Notes under the pieces: model-generated
The model's database searches: none
What the model was told of the DNA's origin: nothing
The model's input: only the letters and a program-made list of their open reading frames with translations
Position numbers and translations under genes: made by a program
Source: Thermasporomyces composti
GTDB lineage: Bacteria > Actinomycetota > Actinomycetes > Propionibacteriales > Actinopolymorphaceae
Reading direction: 5' to 3'
DNA length: 64,000 bases
NCBI RefSeq assembly: GCF_003386795.1
Contig: NZ_QTUC01000001.1
Span: forward strand, 1,178,001 to 1,242,000
Part shown: piece by piece, positions 17,236 to 25,506 of the stretch
How the letters are laid out: each line of letters begins with the position of its first letter
Position numbering within the stretch: the stretch's first letter is position 1

Positions 17236-18243
17236 GTGGGCAAGGCTCGAGCCGCGCGCAAGCTGGCCGCCGTCGCCGCGCTCGGAGGTGGCGGAGCGGG
17301 GGTGCTCGGCGGGACACTCGTCGCGATTCTCATCGCGGAGGCGATTCTGGCGAAGCGGACGATCGGCCCACCCGATGGCGACCCGCCCTGCGCCGACGGG
17401 ATCTACGGCGAGGGTCCTGGAGAACCGATCTCCTTCGTGGTGCTCGGTGACTCCACCGCGTGCGGTCTCGGCGTCAAAGAACCGGACGAGACCCCGGGAG
17501 CGCTCCTGGCGACGGGCCTGGCCGCCTTGTCGGGGCGCCCCGTCCGGCTGACCGTCGTCGCCAAGTCCGGCGCCGAGACGCGTCACCTCGACGAGCAGAT
17601 CGACCGCGCGCTGCCCGTCCACCCCGACCTCGCGTTGATCATCATCGGCGCGAACGACGTGACACACCGCACTCTCCCGTCCGAATCCGTGCGTCTCCTG
17701 GTGCACGGGGTGCGTCGACTCCGTGACGCCGGCGCCGAGGTCGTCGTGGGCACCTGCCCGGACCTCGGAACGGTCGAGCCTCTGGCGTTCCCGCTGCGCC
17801 AGCTGGCGCGGGCGTGGAGCCGGCGCCTGGCGGCCGCGCAGACCATCGCCTGCGTCGAAGCGGGCGCACGGACCGTCTCGCTGGGGTCCCTGCTCGGGCC
17901 TGAGTTCGCCGCCGCGCCGCGTGAGCTGTTCAGCTCCGACCGCTTCCATCCCTCGGCGACCGGCTACGCCAGCGCCGCCGTCGCGTTGCTGCCCTCGATC
18001 GCGGCGGCCCTGGGCTACTGGCCGGAGGACGAGAGCGACGTCTCGCTCAGCGACGGCGAGATCCTGCCGATCTCCTTCGCCGCCGTCCGAGCCGCGAAGG
18101 ACGCAGGCACCGAGGTCGCGGCCACCGAGGTCGCCGGGGCCGAGCGCGGACCCCGGGGCCGCTGGGCGTTGCTGCGGCGACGGCGCCACCGCGACGTTCC
18201 TCTCGACGAGCGACAGCTGTCGCCTGAGCCCAAGAGCGCGTGA
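17236..18243 (+). CDS. SGNH/GDSL-type esterase, membrane-anchored
   Basis: A 335-residue protein. An N-terminal hydrophobic segment (about residues 12-35, Gly/Ala-rich) is a signal anchor. The SGNH hydrolase domain shows all four blocks: G-D-S-T-A near residue 73 (Ser nucleophile), a Gly block (V-V-A-K-S-G-A), G-A-N-D-V (Asn) and F-H-P-S (Asp/His dyad as D-R-F-H-P). These enzymes cleave ester bonds of lipids or acetyl groups on sugars. The C-terminal 60 residues are charged and not conserved. The GTG start has an excellent AAGGAGGT site. Followed 73 bases later by the SIMPL gene. Confidence 0.88.
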   Translation: MGKARAARKLAAVAALGGGGAGVLGGTLVAILIAEAILAKRTIGPPDGDPPCADGIYGEGPGEPISFVVLGDSTACGLGVKEPDETPGALLATGLAALSGRPVRLTVVAKSGAETRHLDEQIDRALPVHPDLALIIIGANDVTHRTLPSESVRLLVHGVRRLRDAGAEVVVGTCPDLGTVEPLAFPLRQLARAWSRRLAAAQTIACVEAGARTVSLGSLLGPEFAAAPRELFSSDRFHPSATGYASAAVALLPSIAAALGYWPEDESDVSLSDGEILPISFAAVRAAKDAGTEVAATEVAGAERGPRGRWALLRRRRHRDVPLDERQLSPEPKSA

Positions 18244-18316
18244 CCGTGCGCCGCCGGTCACCGCGTCGGGCCCGGGGACGGCCTCCGCGTCGAAGTCAGT
18301 GCCGGGAGCCGGTGCG

Positions 18317-18955
18317 ATGAGCTGGCCCCCTGACCAACGCTTCGCCGGGATCCGGGTCGTGGGCCACGGGGTGGTGCGCGCCACGCCCGACCTCGCGACC
18401 TTCCGGATCGCGGCGGTGGCGTCCGCGCCGACGGCGACGCAGGCCACCGAGCAGGCCAGTGCCGCGATGCGGGCGATGCTCGCGGAGATCGACGCCGCCG
18501 GCATCGCCCGCTCCGACCGGCAAACCCACGGAATCCACGTGACGTCCTGGCGCGAGTACGAGGGGCAGCCTGTGCGCTACCAGGCCAGCCAGCACCTCGT
18601 CCTCCACGTGCGGGACGTGCCCAGCGCGGGGGAGACGATCGGTCGCGTCCTCGCGGCGGGTGGCGACTGCGCCCGCGTCGAGCAGTCCACGTTGTCGTTG
18701 GCGGACGAGGCCGCGCACCAGGACCAGGCTCGGGAGGCCGCGATGGCGGACGCGACCCGAAAGGCGCGCCAGCTCGCGCGGCTCGCGGGGCGGTCGCTTG
18801 GCGCCGTCGTCGCCGTGTCGGAGGCCCCGGGCGCGGTGCCGATGGTCGCCCAGAGCCGGGACCTCGCCGCGCCCGCGGCGTTCACCGTCCCCGTGGAGTC
18901 GGGCGAGGTGGAGATCGCGGTCACGCTGGCGGTCGAGTTCGCCTGGGGCGACTGA
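18317..18955 (+). CDS. SIMPL (DUF541) domain protein
   Basis: A 212-residue protein with a single SIMPL domain: it opens I-R-V-V-G-H-G-V-V-R-A-T-P-D, and has the central T-H-G-I-H-V and Y-Q-A-S-Q-H-L segments. The domain is known from interleukin-1-signalling partners and from bacterial periplasmic or OMP-like oligomers; its molecular role in bacteria is poorly defined. No signal peptide is visible here, so it may be cytoplasmic. ATG 18317 follows GGGAG. Confidence 0.8.
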   Translation: MSWPPDQRFAGIRVVGHGVVRATPDLATFRIAAVASAPTATQATEQASAAMRAMLAEIDAAGIARSDRQTHGIHVTSWREYEGQPVRYQASQHLVLHVRDVPSAGETIGRVLAAGGDCARVEQSTLSLADEAAHQDQAREAAMADATRKARQLARLAGRSLGAVVAVSEAPGAVPMVAQSRDLAAPAAFTVPVESGEVEIAVTLAVEFAWGD

Positions 18956-19184
18956 CGGGTGGAAATCTCGTTGCGGTTCGCGACGGGCCTCCGAAAGAAT
19001 CCTCGGCATGTGATGCGCTGACCCACCCCGCCGCGCTGCGCACCAGACGCGTGCCATCGAGCGTGTGCCGGCGTCACCTCGGGGGTGGGATCTCCTCGGC
19101 GCTGACTGACGTCTGGGCGTCCCTCCCCGCGCGCTGTTCGTGACCTGTCCGTCCGCCTTCCGACTCGTGGAGGCCCTCACCACC

Positions 19185-19283
19185 ATGCGTGTCCTGACAT
19201 GCGTCCGGCTCGACACGCGGCGAGCCGCGACCACGATCTGCGGGAGTTCCTGGCCCACGCCGGAGAGCCCGCCTACCGCCTGA
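19185..19283 (+). CDS. Possible 32-codon leader ORF overlapping the start of the Cfr-like gene
   Basis: ATG 19185 has GGAGG about 11 bases upstream, a better ribosome site than that of the Cfr-like ATG at 19199, which lies inside this ORF in another frame. The ORF stops at TGA 19281-19283. Its product is Arg/Thr-rich with no known family. It could couple or attenuate translation of the methyltransferase, as leader peptides do for some ribosome-methylation resistance genes. It could equally be chance. Confidence 0.3.
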   Translation: MRVLTCVRLDTRRAATTICGSSWPTPESPPTA

Positions 19284-20281
19284 CCCAGCTCCTCCATGCG
19301 GTCTATCGGCGCGGCGTCACCGAGTTCGCCCACATGGACGAGCTCCCGCGCCGGCTGCGCGACCAGCTGGCGGCCCGGTACGGCGAGTCGGTGCTGACGA
19401 TCCGCCCGATCGCCACCCAGCGCGGCCCTCAAGTCGAGAAGCTGCTGTTCGAGAGCCGGCAGGGAGCGCGGATCGAGACCGTGTTCGCGCGGTACCGCTC
19501 GGGCTGGACGTCGCTGTGCGTGTCCACCCAGGTCGGGTGTGGTCTGGGCTGCACCTTCTGCGCCACCGGCGCGGTGGGGTTGGTGCGCAACCTGACCGTC
19601 GACGAGATCTGCGACCAAGTGCTCTACGTCGCCTGCCGCGAGCGCGTCGACAGCGTGGCGTTCATGGGCATGGGTGAGGCACTGGCCAACCCGCACACCT
19701 TCGCCGCCCTGCGGCAGCTGGCCGACCCTGCCCACCACGCTCTGAGCCCGCGCCGGCTCACCGTGTCCACGGTGGGCTTCGTGCCGGGGTTGCGTCGGCT
19801 CGTCGAGGAGCACCCACGGGTGACCATCACCGTGTCCGTGCACTCGCCGTACGAGGAGGAGCGGGCCCGGCTCATCCCCCTGCAGCACCGTTTCCCTCTC
19901 TCGGAGTGCCTCGCCGTTCTGGACGAGCACGTCGCCGCCACCCGACGCAAGGCCTACCTGGCGTACCTGGTGATCGACGGGCTCAACGACACCGACGCGC
20001 ACGCCCGGGACCTGGCTCGGCTGGTCGCCCGGCGACGGCGTCCCGAGCTGTTCCACGTCAACGTCATCCCGTACAACCCCGCGGCCGGGGTCGACGCCGC
20101 CTACCGACGGCCGACGCCCGACCGAGTGCGGCGCTTCCTGCGCGTCCTGCGCGAGCGCGGCGTGCGCGCCACACGCCGCACGCAGTTCGGCGACAGCATC
20201 GACGCGGCGTGCGGCCAGCTCCACGCCCGCTACCTGGGCGATGCGCGCCAGTCGACCGGCAGCGCCGAGGCCACCGACTGA
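19199..20281 (+). CDS. Cfr-like radical-SAM 23S rRNA (adenine-2503) methyltransferase
   Basis: A 360-residue RlmN/Cfr-family enzyme. The [4Fe-4S] motif C-G-L-G-C-T-F-C gives Cys114, 118 and 121. Cys107 and Cys338 match the two catalytic cysteines (Cys105 and Cys338 of Cfr). Several blocks read like Cfr rather than RlmN: F-M-G-M-G-E-A-L-A-N, A-L-S-P-R-R-L, H-S-P-Y-x-E-E-R, L-D-E-H and Q-F-G-x-x-I-D-A-A-C-G-Q-L near the end. RlmN methylates C2 of A2503; Cfr methylates C8 and gives resistance to phenicols, lincosamides, oxazolidinones, pleuromutilins and streptogramin A. Based on remembered sequences, C8 activity is likely but untested. The gene stands alone after a 243-base gap. Confidence 0.82.
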   Translation: MRPARHAASRDHDLREFLAHAGEPAYRLTQLLHAVYRRGVTEFAHMDELPRRLRDQLAARYGESVLTIRPIATQRGPQVEKLLFESRQGARIETVFARYRSGWTSLCVSTQVGCGLGCTFCATGAVGLVRNLTVDEICDQVLYVACRERVDSVAFMGMGEALANPHTFAALRQLADPAHHALSPRRLTVSTVGFVPGLRRLVEEHPRVTITVSVHSPYEEERARLIPLQHRFPLSECLAVLDEHVAATRRKAYLAYLVIDGLNDTDAHARDLARLVARRRRPELFHVNVIPYNPAAGVDAAYRRPTPDRVRRFLRVLRERGVRATRRTQFGDSIDAACGQLHARYLGDARQSTGSAEATD

Positions 20282-20490
20282 GCCCGGGGCCCGCCGTCGG
20301 GGTGACCCTGCCGGTCGCCGAGACCCTGGGACATGCCGTGGCTGGGCATGGGGGCGGGCGCTGGTCACGTTGACGGCGACAGGCTTGTCGGATGGTTCGG
20401 ACTCGTCCGGAGGCGAGGGCTTGTTTCCCGCCGTTCGCTCAGGCAGGCTCAGGCATATGAAGATGTGACGTCGAGCCGCAGGAGGCCGCC

Positions 20491-20721
20491 ATGGCTCTGC
20501 ACCACTCCCAGAAGACCCACGAGGATCTGGTTGCTCGTCTCCCGCGCGTGACAGGACGTGATCTCAGCGAGTGGTTGCGAGCCTTAGACGAAGGACCCGC
20601 CTTCCTCCGCTTCGACGATCGAGTGAACTGGCTCCGTAGCGAGTTCGGTCTTCCGCACGGCCACGCGACCGCGATCGTCCACGAGTACGACCTCCAGCGC
20701 GCCCAGCGCAACTTGGGCTGA
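20491..20721 (+). CDS. DUF4287 domain protein
   Basis: A 76-residue protein with the DUF4287 layout: an N-terminal helix with H-S-Q-K-T-H-E-D-L, then W-L-R-S-E-F-G-L-P-H-G-H-A-T-A-I-V, predicted as two or three helices. Function unknown; the domain is common in actinobacteria. The ATG has a strong AGGAGG site. It is 36 bases before the PPOX-type gene and may be co-transcribed with it. Confidence 0.75.
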   Translation: MALHHSQKTHEDLVARLPRVTGRDLSEWLRALDEGPAFLRFDDRVNWLRSEFGLPHGHATAIVHEYDLQRAQRNLG

Positions 20722-20756
20722 CGGTCGTGGTGTTCGCCCGGGTGTAGAAAGCGTTC

Positions 20757-21167
20757 ATGAACGCGAACGACGTCCGGGCCTTCTTGCGCGAGAACCACCA
20801 CGCCGTCCTCGCGACGTTTCGACGTGACGGCATGCCCCAGCTCTCCCCCGTCACCGTCGGCGTCGACGGCGAGGGCTACGCGGTCATCAGCACCCGGGAA
20901 CCGGCGTACAAGGTGCGCAACCTACGCAGGGACCCACGGGCCGCACTGTGCGTCTTCACCGACGCCTTCTACGGATCCTGGTTCCAGGTGGAGGGCACGG
21001 CGCACATCGTGTCCTTGCCCGAGGCGATGGAACCGCTGGTCGACTACTACCGCCGGGTCGCCGGTGAGCATCCGGACTGGGACGACTACCGCGCCGCGAT
21101 GGAACGGGAGCGGCGTTGCCTCATCCGCATCGCGATCGAGCGTGTGGGGCCGACGGTCGCCGGATGA
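20757..21167 (+). CDS. PPOX-class (F420-dependent type) oxidoreductase
   Basis: A 136-residue split-barrel flavin-fold protein. Motifs A-V-L-A-T-F-R-R-D-G-M-P-Q-L-S-P-V, K-V-R-N-L-R-R-D-P-R-A-A-L and W-F-Q-V-E-G-T-A match the Rv1155-like group that uses coenzyme F420 (or FMN/heme/biliverdin). The substrate is not known. Cytoplasmic; the start is ATG 20757 with a weak AGAAAG upstream. A terminator hairpin follows at 21241. Confidence 0.82.
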   Translation: MNANDVRAFLRENHHAVLATFRRDGMPQLSPVTVGVDGEGYAVISTREPAYKVRNLRRDPRAALCVFTDAFYGSWFQVEGTAHIVSLPEAMEPLVDYYRRVAGEHPDWDDYRAAMERERRCLIRIAIERVGPTVAG

Positions 21168-21240
21168 CTGCTCGTGCCGACTGACGGTCGTCGGGGTCCG
21201 GGTTCCTCTCCGCTGATCCGGGACTCGTTGACTGGGGACG

Positions 21241-21270
21241 ACGAAGGGCCGCCACCGGGCGGCCCTTCGT
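21241..21270. terminator. Bidirectional terminator hairpin
   Basis: A perfect 13-bp stem with a 4-base ACCG loop, between the convergent PPOX and Bax1-like genes. A strong GC hairpin without U-tract. Confidence 0.75.
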
Positions 21271-21289
21271 GGCTTGGTCACTCGGAGGT

Positions 21290-22111
21290 TCAGTCGTCCC
21301 CGCGGAGGATGGCGATGATCCGCAGGATCTCGATGTAGAGCCAGACCAGGGTGACGGTGAGCCCGAACGCCGCGTACCACGCGTCCTTGCTCGGGGCTCC
21401 CATGGCGATGCCCTGCTCGACGTAGTCGAAGTCGAGCAGCAGATTCAAGCACGCGAGAGCGACACCGAGGATCGCGAAGATCAATCCGATGCCGCCGAAC
21501 CCGCTCACGCCCAGCGACACGCCAAACAGGCTGAGCAGCAGATTGGCCACCAAGATCAGGCAGAAGCCCAGGGTCGCGCCGACGACGAACCGCTGGAACT
21601 TGGGCGTGACCCGGATGACCTGGAACTTGTAGACGGCCAGCATGCCCGCCGAGGCGCACAGCGTGCCGAGGACGGCCTGCGCCACGATGCCGCTGTCGCC
21701 ACCGACGGCGAGGGAGAGCACCTTGCTCGCCAGACCGACGAACACGCCCTCGATCGCGGCGTAGGTCAGGATGACCGCGGGGTTGGTGACGTGCTTGAGC
21801 CCGATGAAGAAGCCGACGGCCATCCCCACGAGCGCGGCGCCGACCAGGAAGCCGAAGTGCGACGGGGTGATCGGATCAGCGAGATACCAGGTGGCGGCGG
21901 CCGCGACGATCAAGACGCCGAGGGTCATCGCGGTGCGGGCCACGACGTCGTCGATCGTCATCCGGTCCCGCACCCTGACGCCCTCGTAGGCGGGCGCGTT
22001 GTAGAGCTCGCGAAGCTCCTCGGCGCTCATGGTCGCCGCCTGCGCGGCGTAGGCCGCCGATGTCGAGCCGAACGCATCGGTACGCGTGAAGACCGGGTTT
22101 CTGCTCTGCAT
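21290..22111 (-). CDS. Bax inhibitor-1/YccA family membrane protein
   Basis: A 273-residue integral membrane protein with about seven hydrophobic segments from residue 60 on, ending in an aspartate pair (R-G-D-D). The soluble N-terminus has M-T-I-D-D-V, as in actinobacterial members, and the last helices carry D-F-D-Y-V-E and Y-I-E-I-L-R. Family members are pH-sensitive calcium-leak channels; the role in actinomycetes is not defined. ATG 22111 has GGAGGAGG upstream and was preferred over the earlier in-frame start at 22159. Confidence 0.88.
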   Translation of the reverse strand: MQSRNPVFTRTDAFGSTSAAYAAQAATMSAEELRELYNAPAYEGVRVRDRMTIDDVVARTAMTLGVLIVAAAATWYLADPITPSHFGFLVGAALVGMAVGFFIGLKHVTNPAVILTYAAIEGVFVGLASKVLSLAVGGDSGIVAQAVLGTLCASAGMLAVYKFQVIRVTPKFQRFVVGATLGFCLILVANLLLSLFGVSLGVSGFGGIGLIFAILGVALACLNLLLDFDYVEQGIAMGAPSKDAWYAAFGLTVTLVWLYIEILRIIAILRGDD

Positions 22112-22459
22112 CCTCAGCTGTCCTCCTCCGCCCACGGCCGATCCGAGGCGTGCGCTCATGGTAATGAACAGGTAAAGCGCCTGTCGTCACCTTGCGGAGG
22201 GATTGTCCGACCAACGGCACGCGGTGTGGCGGACCGGCGCGGCACAGGTGAAGCAGCACCGCCGGGTTGGCGGCGACCGTCTGCCGGGCACGGCTGAGCG
22301 GGATGTGGCGCACGTGGGGCGACGAAGCGTGAGCCGTGAAGGCAGCGCTGCTGTGACGGCATCGGCCACGAGGCCACCGTCGGGCACGACAGACGCGATG
22401 AGACAGGCTCGGTGACACGGCCGCCGTGGCCGCGGCGGAGTTCGACGTGTCGCCGAGAG
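22112..22459. other. Intergenic region upstream of the Bax1-like gene
   Basis: About 350 bases with no convincing gene. It presumably carries the Bax1-like promoter and the region downstream of the tRNA. Only short GC-rich inverted repeats are visible near 22420-22440. Confidence 0.5.
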
Positions 22460-22536
22460 TGCCCCCGGTGGGATTCGAACCCACAGAGTGTCACCCATTT
22501 TAAGTGGGCCGCCTCGACCAGTTGGGCTACGGGGGC
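22460..22536 (-). tRNA. tRNA-Leu (anticodon UAA), unusually short variable arm
   Basis: A 77-base cloverleaf on the minus strand. Acceptor GCCCCCG pairs with CGGGGGC with discriminator A; the T arm is GTGGG-TTCGAAT-CCCAC; the anticodon stem is GCCCA/TGGGT with loop CTTAAAA, giving UAA. CCA is not encoded. The variable region is only about 8 bases, whereas tRNA-Leu is normally class II with a long arm. Decodes UUA, a very rare codon in high-GC genomes. Confidence 0.85.
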
Positions 22537-22672
22537 GGCACGACGTCCAGCGTCAGCGTAGTGCCTTGTCGGACGGGCGCCTCGCGGCGTCCGCCAGCGG
22601 CACGGGCCCTCCGGGGGTCGTTCGCCAGGCGCTGGCCGCGGCGTCCAGGTGCGGGAGGGTCCTACGAGAGGC

Positions 22673-23956
22673 TCACTCCGTGCGCGCCCACGGCATGTCC
22701 GCCCGTCCGTCGGCGTGAGGGCGGACCGCCACCAGCTGGTACACCGTGATCCGTGCGAGCTCGAACGCCAGGGCCGCCAACGCGAGGTAGAGATGCCACA
22801 CCCGCAGCCGACCGGGTGAGGTCTGGGACAGGCATGCGTCCCACGCGTCCTCGAGGTTGGCGATCCAGGCGCGCAGGGTGCGGGCGTAGTGCTCGCGGAA
22901 CGTCTCGAGGTCACGGATCTCCAGACCAGCGCCCTCGAACGTGTCGACGATCGTGCCGAGCGTCAGCAGTTCCGCGCCGGGGAAGACGTAGGCGTCGATG
23001 AACGACCGTTCCTCAACGACTCGCTCACCGCGGGCGCTCACTTGGTGGACGAGCAGCCGACCACCGGGGCGCAGCAGCCCGTAGAGCGTGCGGGCGTACT
23101 CCGCGAGGCGCGCCGGCCCGACGTACTCGGCCATCCCGCTGCCCGCGATCGCGTCGAACGGGCCGTCGCCGACGTCGCGCCAGTCGGCGAGACGGAACTC
23201 CACCTGGTCGGAGAGCCCGGCCTCGACCGCGCGCTTCGTGGCGATCTCCGCCTGGTGGGGCGACAGCGTCACACCGATCCCGGTCACGCCGTAACGTTCG
23301 GCCGCGTGGATCAGGAAGGAGCCCCACCCGCATCCGACATCGAGGACACGCATGCCGGGTGACAAGCCGAGCTTGCGGCAGGCGTGCTCAAGCCCCGCGT
23401 GCTGCGCCTCGTCGAGACTGGCGTCCGGCCGCGTCCAATACCCCGTGGAGTGCACCATCGTCGAGCCGTAGATGCGGGCGAGCAGGGGCGGCCCCAGCGA
23501 GGAGTCGGGGGCGGCGGTGAGGGTCTTGTCGCGGACGAGACCGTGCCGGCGTTCGGCGCCGGTGATCTCCTCCGCCGGAGGCTTGGGCTGCGGGCCCACG
23601 GCGCCGAGGAGCGCCGCCGTTCGCAGGAGCTCACCGCGGTCGGCGGCGGTGAGCTCCGGTCGGCGACCGATCGCCCGGCCGAAAGGGGCGAGGCGCTCCA
23701 AGGCGTCCAGAAGCTTGCCCTCAACCTCCACCTCGCCCGCGACGTAGGCACGGGCCAGACCGAGCTCATCGGGCCGCCACAGCAACCGACGCAAAGCCCG
23801 CCGGGAGTTCACGGTGACGACGGGAGCGTCGGGTGGGCCAGCGATCGACCCATCCCAGGCGCGAATGCGTACCGGCGCCTCCCGACCGAACAGGCGCAGG
23901 AGGACGTCGTGCAAGCGCTCTGCCACGACATGACGCACCACGATCTCTTCCCCCAT
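22673..23956 (-). CDS. Cyclopropane-fatty-acid-synthase family methyltransferase
   Basis: A 427-residue SAM-dependent lipid methyltransferase. An N-terminal substrate domain (about 1-150) precedes the Rossmann domain with V-L-D-V-G-C-G-W-G-S-F near residue 205, typical of CFA synthases. Then come G-V-T-L-S-P-H-Q and G-S-G-M-A-E-Y-V-G, and the C-terminal F-I-D-A-Y-V-F-P and H-Y-A-R-T-L-R-A-W. These enzymes act on double bonds of membrane phospholipids to make cyclopropane or methyl-branched chains. ATG 23956 has GGAG five bases upstream. It follows the NDH-2 gene on the same strand after 41 bases and may share its transcript. Confidence 0.88.
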   Translation of the reverse strand: MGEEIVVRHVVAERLHDVLLRLFGREAPVRIRAWDGSIAGPPDAPVVTVNSRRALRRLLWRPDELGLARAYVAGEVEVEGKLLDALERLAPFGRAIGRRPELTAADRGELLRTAALLGAVGPQPKPPAEEITGAERRHGLVRDKTLTAAPDSSLGPPLLARIYGSTMVHSTGYWTRPDASLDEAQHAGLEHACRKLGLSPGMRVLDVGCGWGSFLIHAAERYGVTGIGVTLSPHQAEIATKRAVEAGLSDQVEFRLADWRDVGDGPFDAIAGSGMAEYVGPARLAEYARTLYGLLRPGGRLLVHQVSARGERVVEERSFIDAYVFPGAELLTLGTIVDTFEGAGLEIRDLETFREHYARTLRAWIANLEDAWDACLSQTSPGRLRVWHLYLALAALAFELARITVYQLVAVRPHADGRADMPWARTE

Positions 23957-23997
23957 GAAAGCTCCGACACCCCCCGTGGCGATGGGTCGTTCGAAGG

Positions 23998-25362
23998 CTA
24001 TCCCCCGCTGCCGACCCGCGCTCGCTCCGGCGCGCCAGGTTCATATTGACGTGGCAAGGCGCTCCTGCGGAACTCTTCCCGCGGACGCTGCAAGCTGCCG
24101 AGGGAGACGATCTCGCGCGGGAAGAACAGCGCCAGCGTCCAGTCGCCGATGATGTGAACTTTACGGTTGAGCGTCGGCATCCGCATGACGTGGTACGTCC
24201 GGTGCATGAACCACGCGGGCCAGCCACGCAGCTTGATGCCGTAGACCTGGGCCACGCCCATGTGCAGTCCGAGGCTCGCCACCGACCCGGCGTTCTTGTG
24301 TCGGTACTCGCGCAAGGGCTTGCCGAGAAGCGAGCGCGCGACGTTGTCGCCGAGCAGCTTGGCCTGTCGGACGGCGTGCTGGGCGGTGGGCGCACAGGTC
24401 GCACCGGGTGCGCCGGTCAGGTCGGGCACGGCTGCGGCGTCACCCGCCGCCCACGCGTTCTCGACGCCGGCGATACGCAAGTCGGCGGTGGTGACGACGC
24501 GGCCCTTCTCGTCCAACGGCAGGTCCGTCGCACTGAGCACCGGATTGGGCTTCACCCCGGCGGTCCACACGATGGTGTCGGCCTCGAAGCGTGAACCGTC
24601 GGACAGGACGACGTGGCCGTCGACGCAGGACTTGAGCAGGGTGTTGAGGCGGACCTCGATGCCGCGGTCGCGGAGGCAGGCGACGGTGTAGCGGCCCATG
24701 TCCTCGCCGACCTCCGGGAGGATGCGGTCGGCGGCTTCGACGAGCACCCAGCGCATCTCGGCGGGGTCAACGTGCTCGTAGTAGCGGCAGGCGTACCGGG
24801 CCATGTCTTGGAGCTCGCCGAGGGCTTCGACACCGGCGTAGCCGCCCCCGACGAACACGAACGTCAGCGCCCGCCGTCGGACGGCCTCGTCGGTGGTGGA
24901 CTCGGCGAGGTCGAGCCGGTCGAGCACGTGGTTGCGCAGCTGGATGGCCTCCTCGACCTGCTTGAAGCCGATCCCGACCTCGGCCAGCCCGGGAATCGGC
25001 AGCGTGCGCGACACCGAGCCGAGCGCGACGATGAGCTCGTCGTACTGCAGGGCGTACTCGCCGCCCGAGCGAGGCGCGACGAGCGCGGTGCGCTGCTCGT
25101 GGTTGATGCCGGTGATGCGACCGGTGATGACGTGCACGTCGCGGAGGACGGCGCGGAGGGGGACGACCACGTGGCGGGGCTCGAGGTTGCCGGCCGCCGC
25201 TTCGGGAAGGAACGGCTGGTACGTCATGTAGGAACGGGGATCGACGACGGTGATGCTCACGTCCCCGTTGCGGATCTGGCGCCGCAGCGCCTTTTGGAGC
25301 CGGTACGCGGCGTACATGCCGACATAGCCACCGCCGGCGACGAGAACAGACTTCTTGGGCAC
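23998..25362 (-). CDS. ndh: Type II NADH dehydrogenase
   Basis: A 454-residue single-subunit flavoprotein that passes electrons from NADH to quinone at the inner membrane face without pumping protons. The N-terminal FAD loop is V-A-G-G-G-Y-V-G; the second dinucleotide fold has F-V-F-V-G-G-G-Y-A-G-V-E near residue 170; and A-A-G-D-A-A-A-V is the third FAD contact. The hydrophobic and basic C-terminus serves membrane binding. GTG 25362 follows GGAGG/GAGGGG sites. Upstream of the CFA-type gene on the same strand. Confidence 0.92.
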   Translation of the reverse strand: MPKKSVLVAGGGYVGMYAAYRLQKALRRQIRNGDVSITVVDPRSYMTYQPFLPEAAAGNLEPRHVVVPLRAVLRDVHVITGRITGINHEQRTALVAPRSGGEYALQYDELIVALGSVSRTLPIPGLAEVGIGFKQVEEAIQLRNHVLDRLDLAESTTDEAVRRRALTFVFVGGGYAGVEALGELQDMARYACRYYEHVDPAEMRWVLVEAADRILPEVGEDMGRYTVACLRDRGIEVRLNTLLKSCVDGHVVLSDGSRFEADTIVWTAGVKPNPVLSATDLPLDEKGRVVTTADLRIAGVENAWAAGDAAAVPDLTGAPGATCAPTAQHAVRQAKLLGDNVARSLLGKPLREYRHKNAGSVASLGLHMGVAQVYGIKLRGWPAWFMHRTYHVMRMPTLNRKVHIIGDWTLALFFPREIVSLGSLQRPREEFRRSALPRQYEPGAPERARVGSGG

Positions 25363-25506
25363 CGTCCCCTCACCTCCTCCGTCCACGGCCCAGGCTATCG
25401 GCTCGTGAATGCTTTCACAAAGTGGTTCTTGGCGACAAAACGATCCGTGTTGGGTCGACTCCTCCACGTAGCGGAGCCTCTAAGCTCGAAGGATGGGAGG
25501 CACGCC

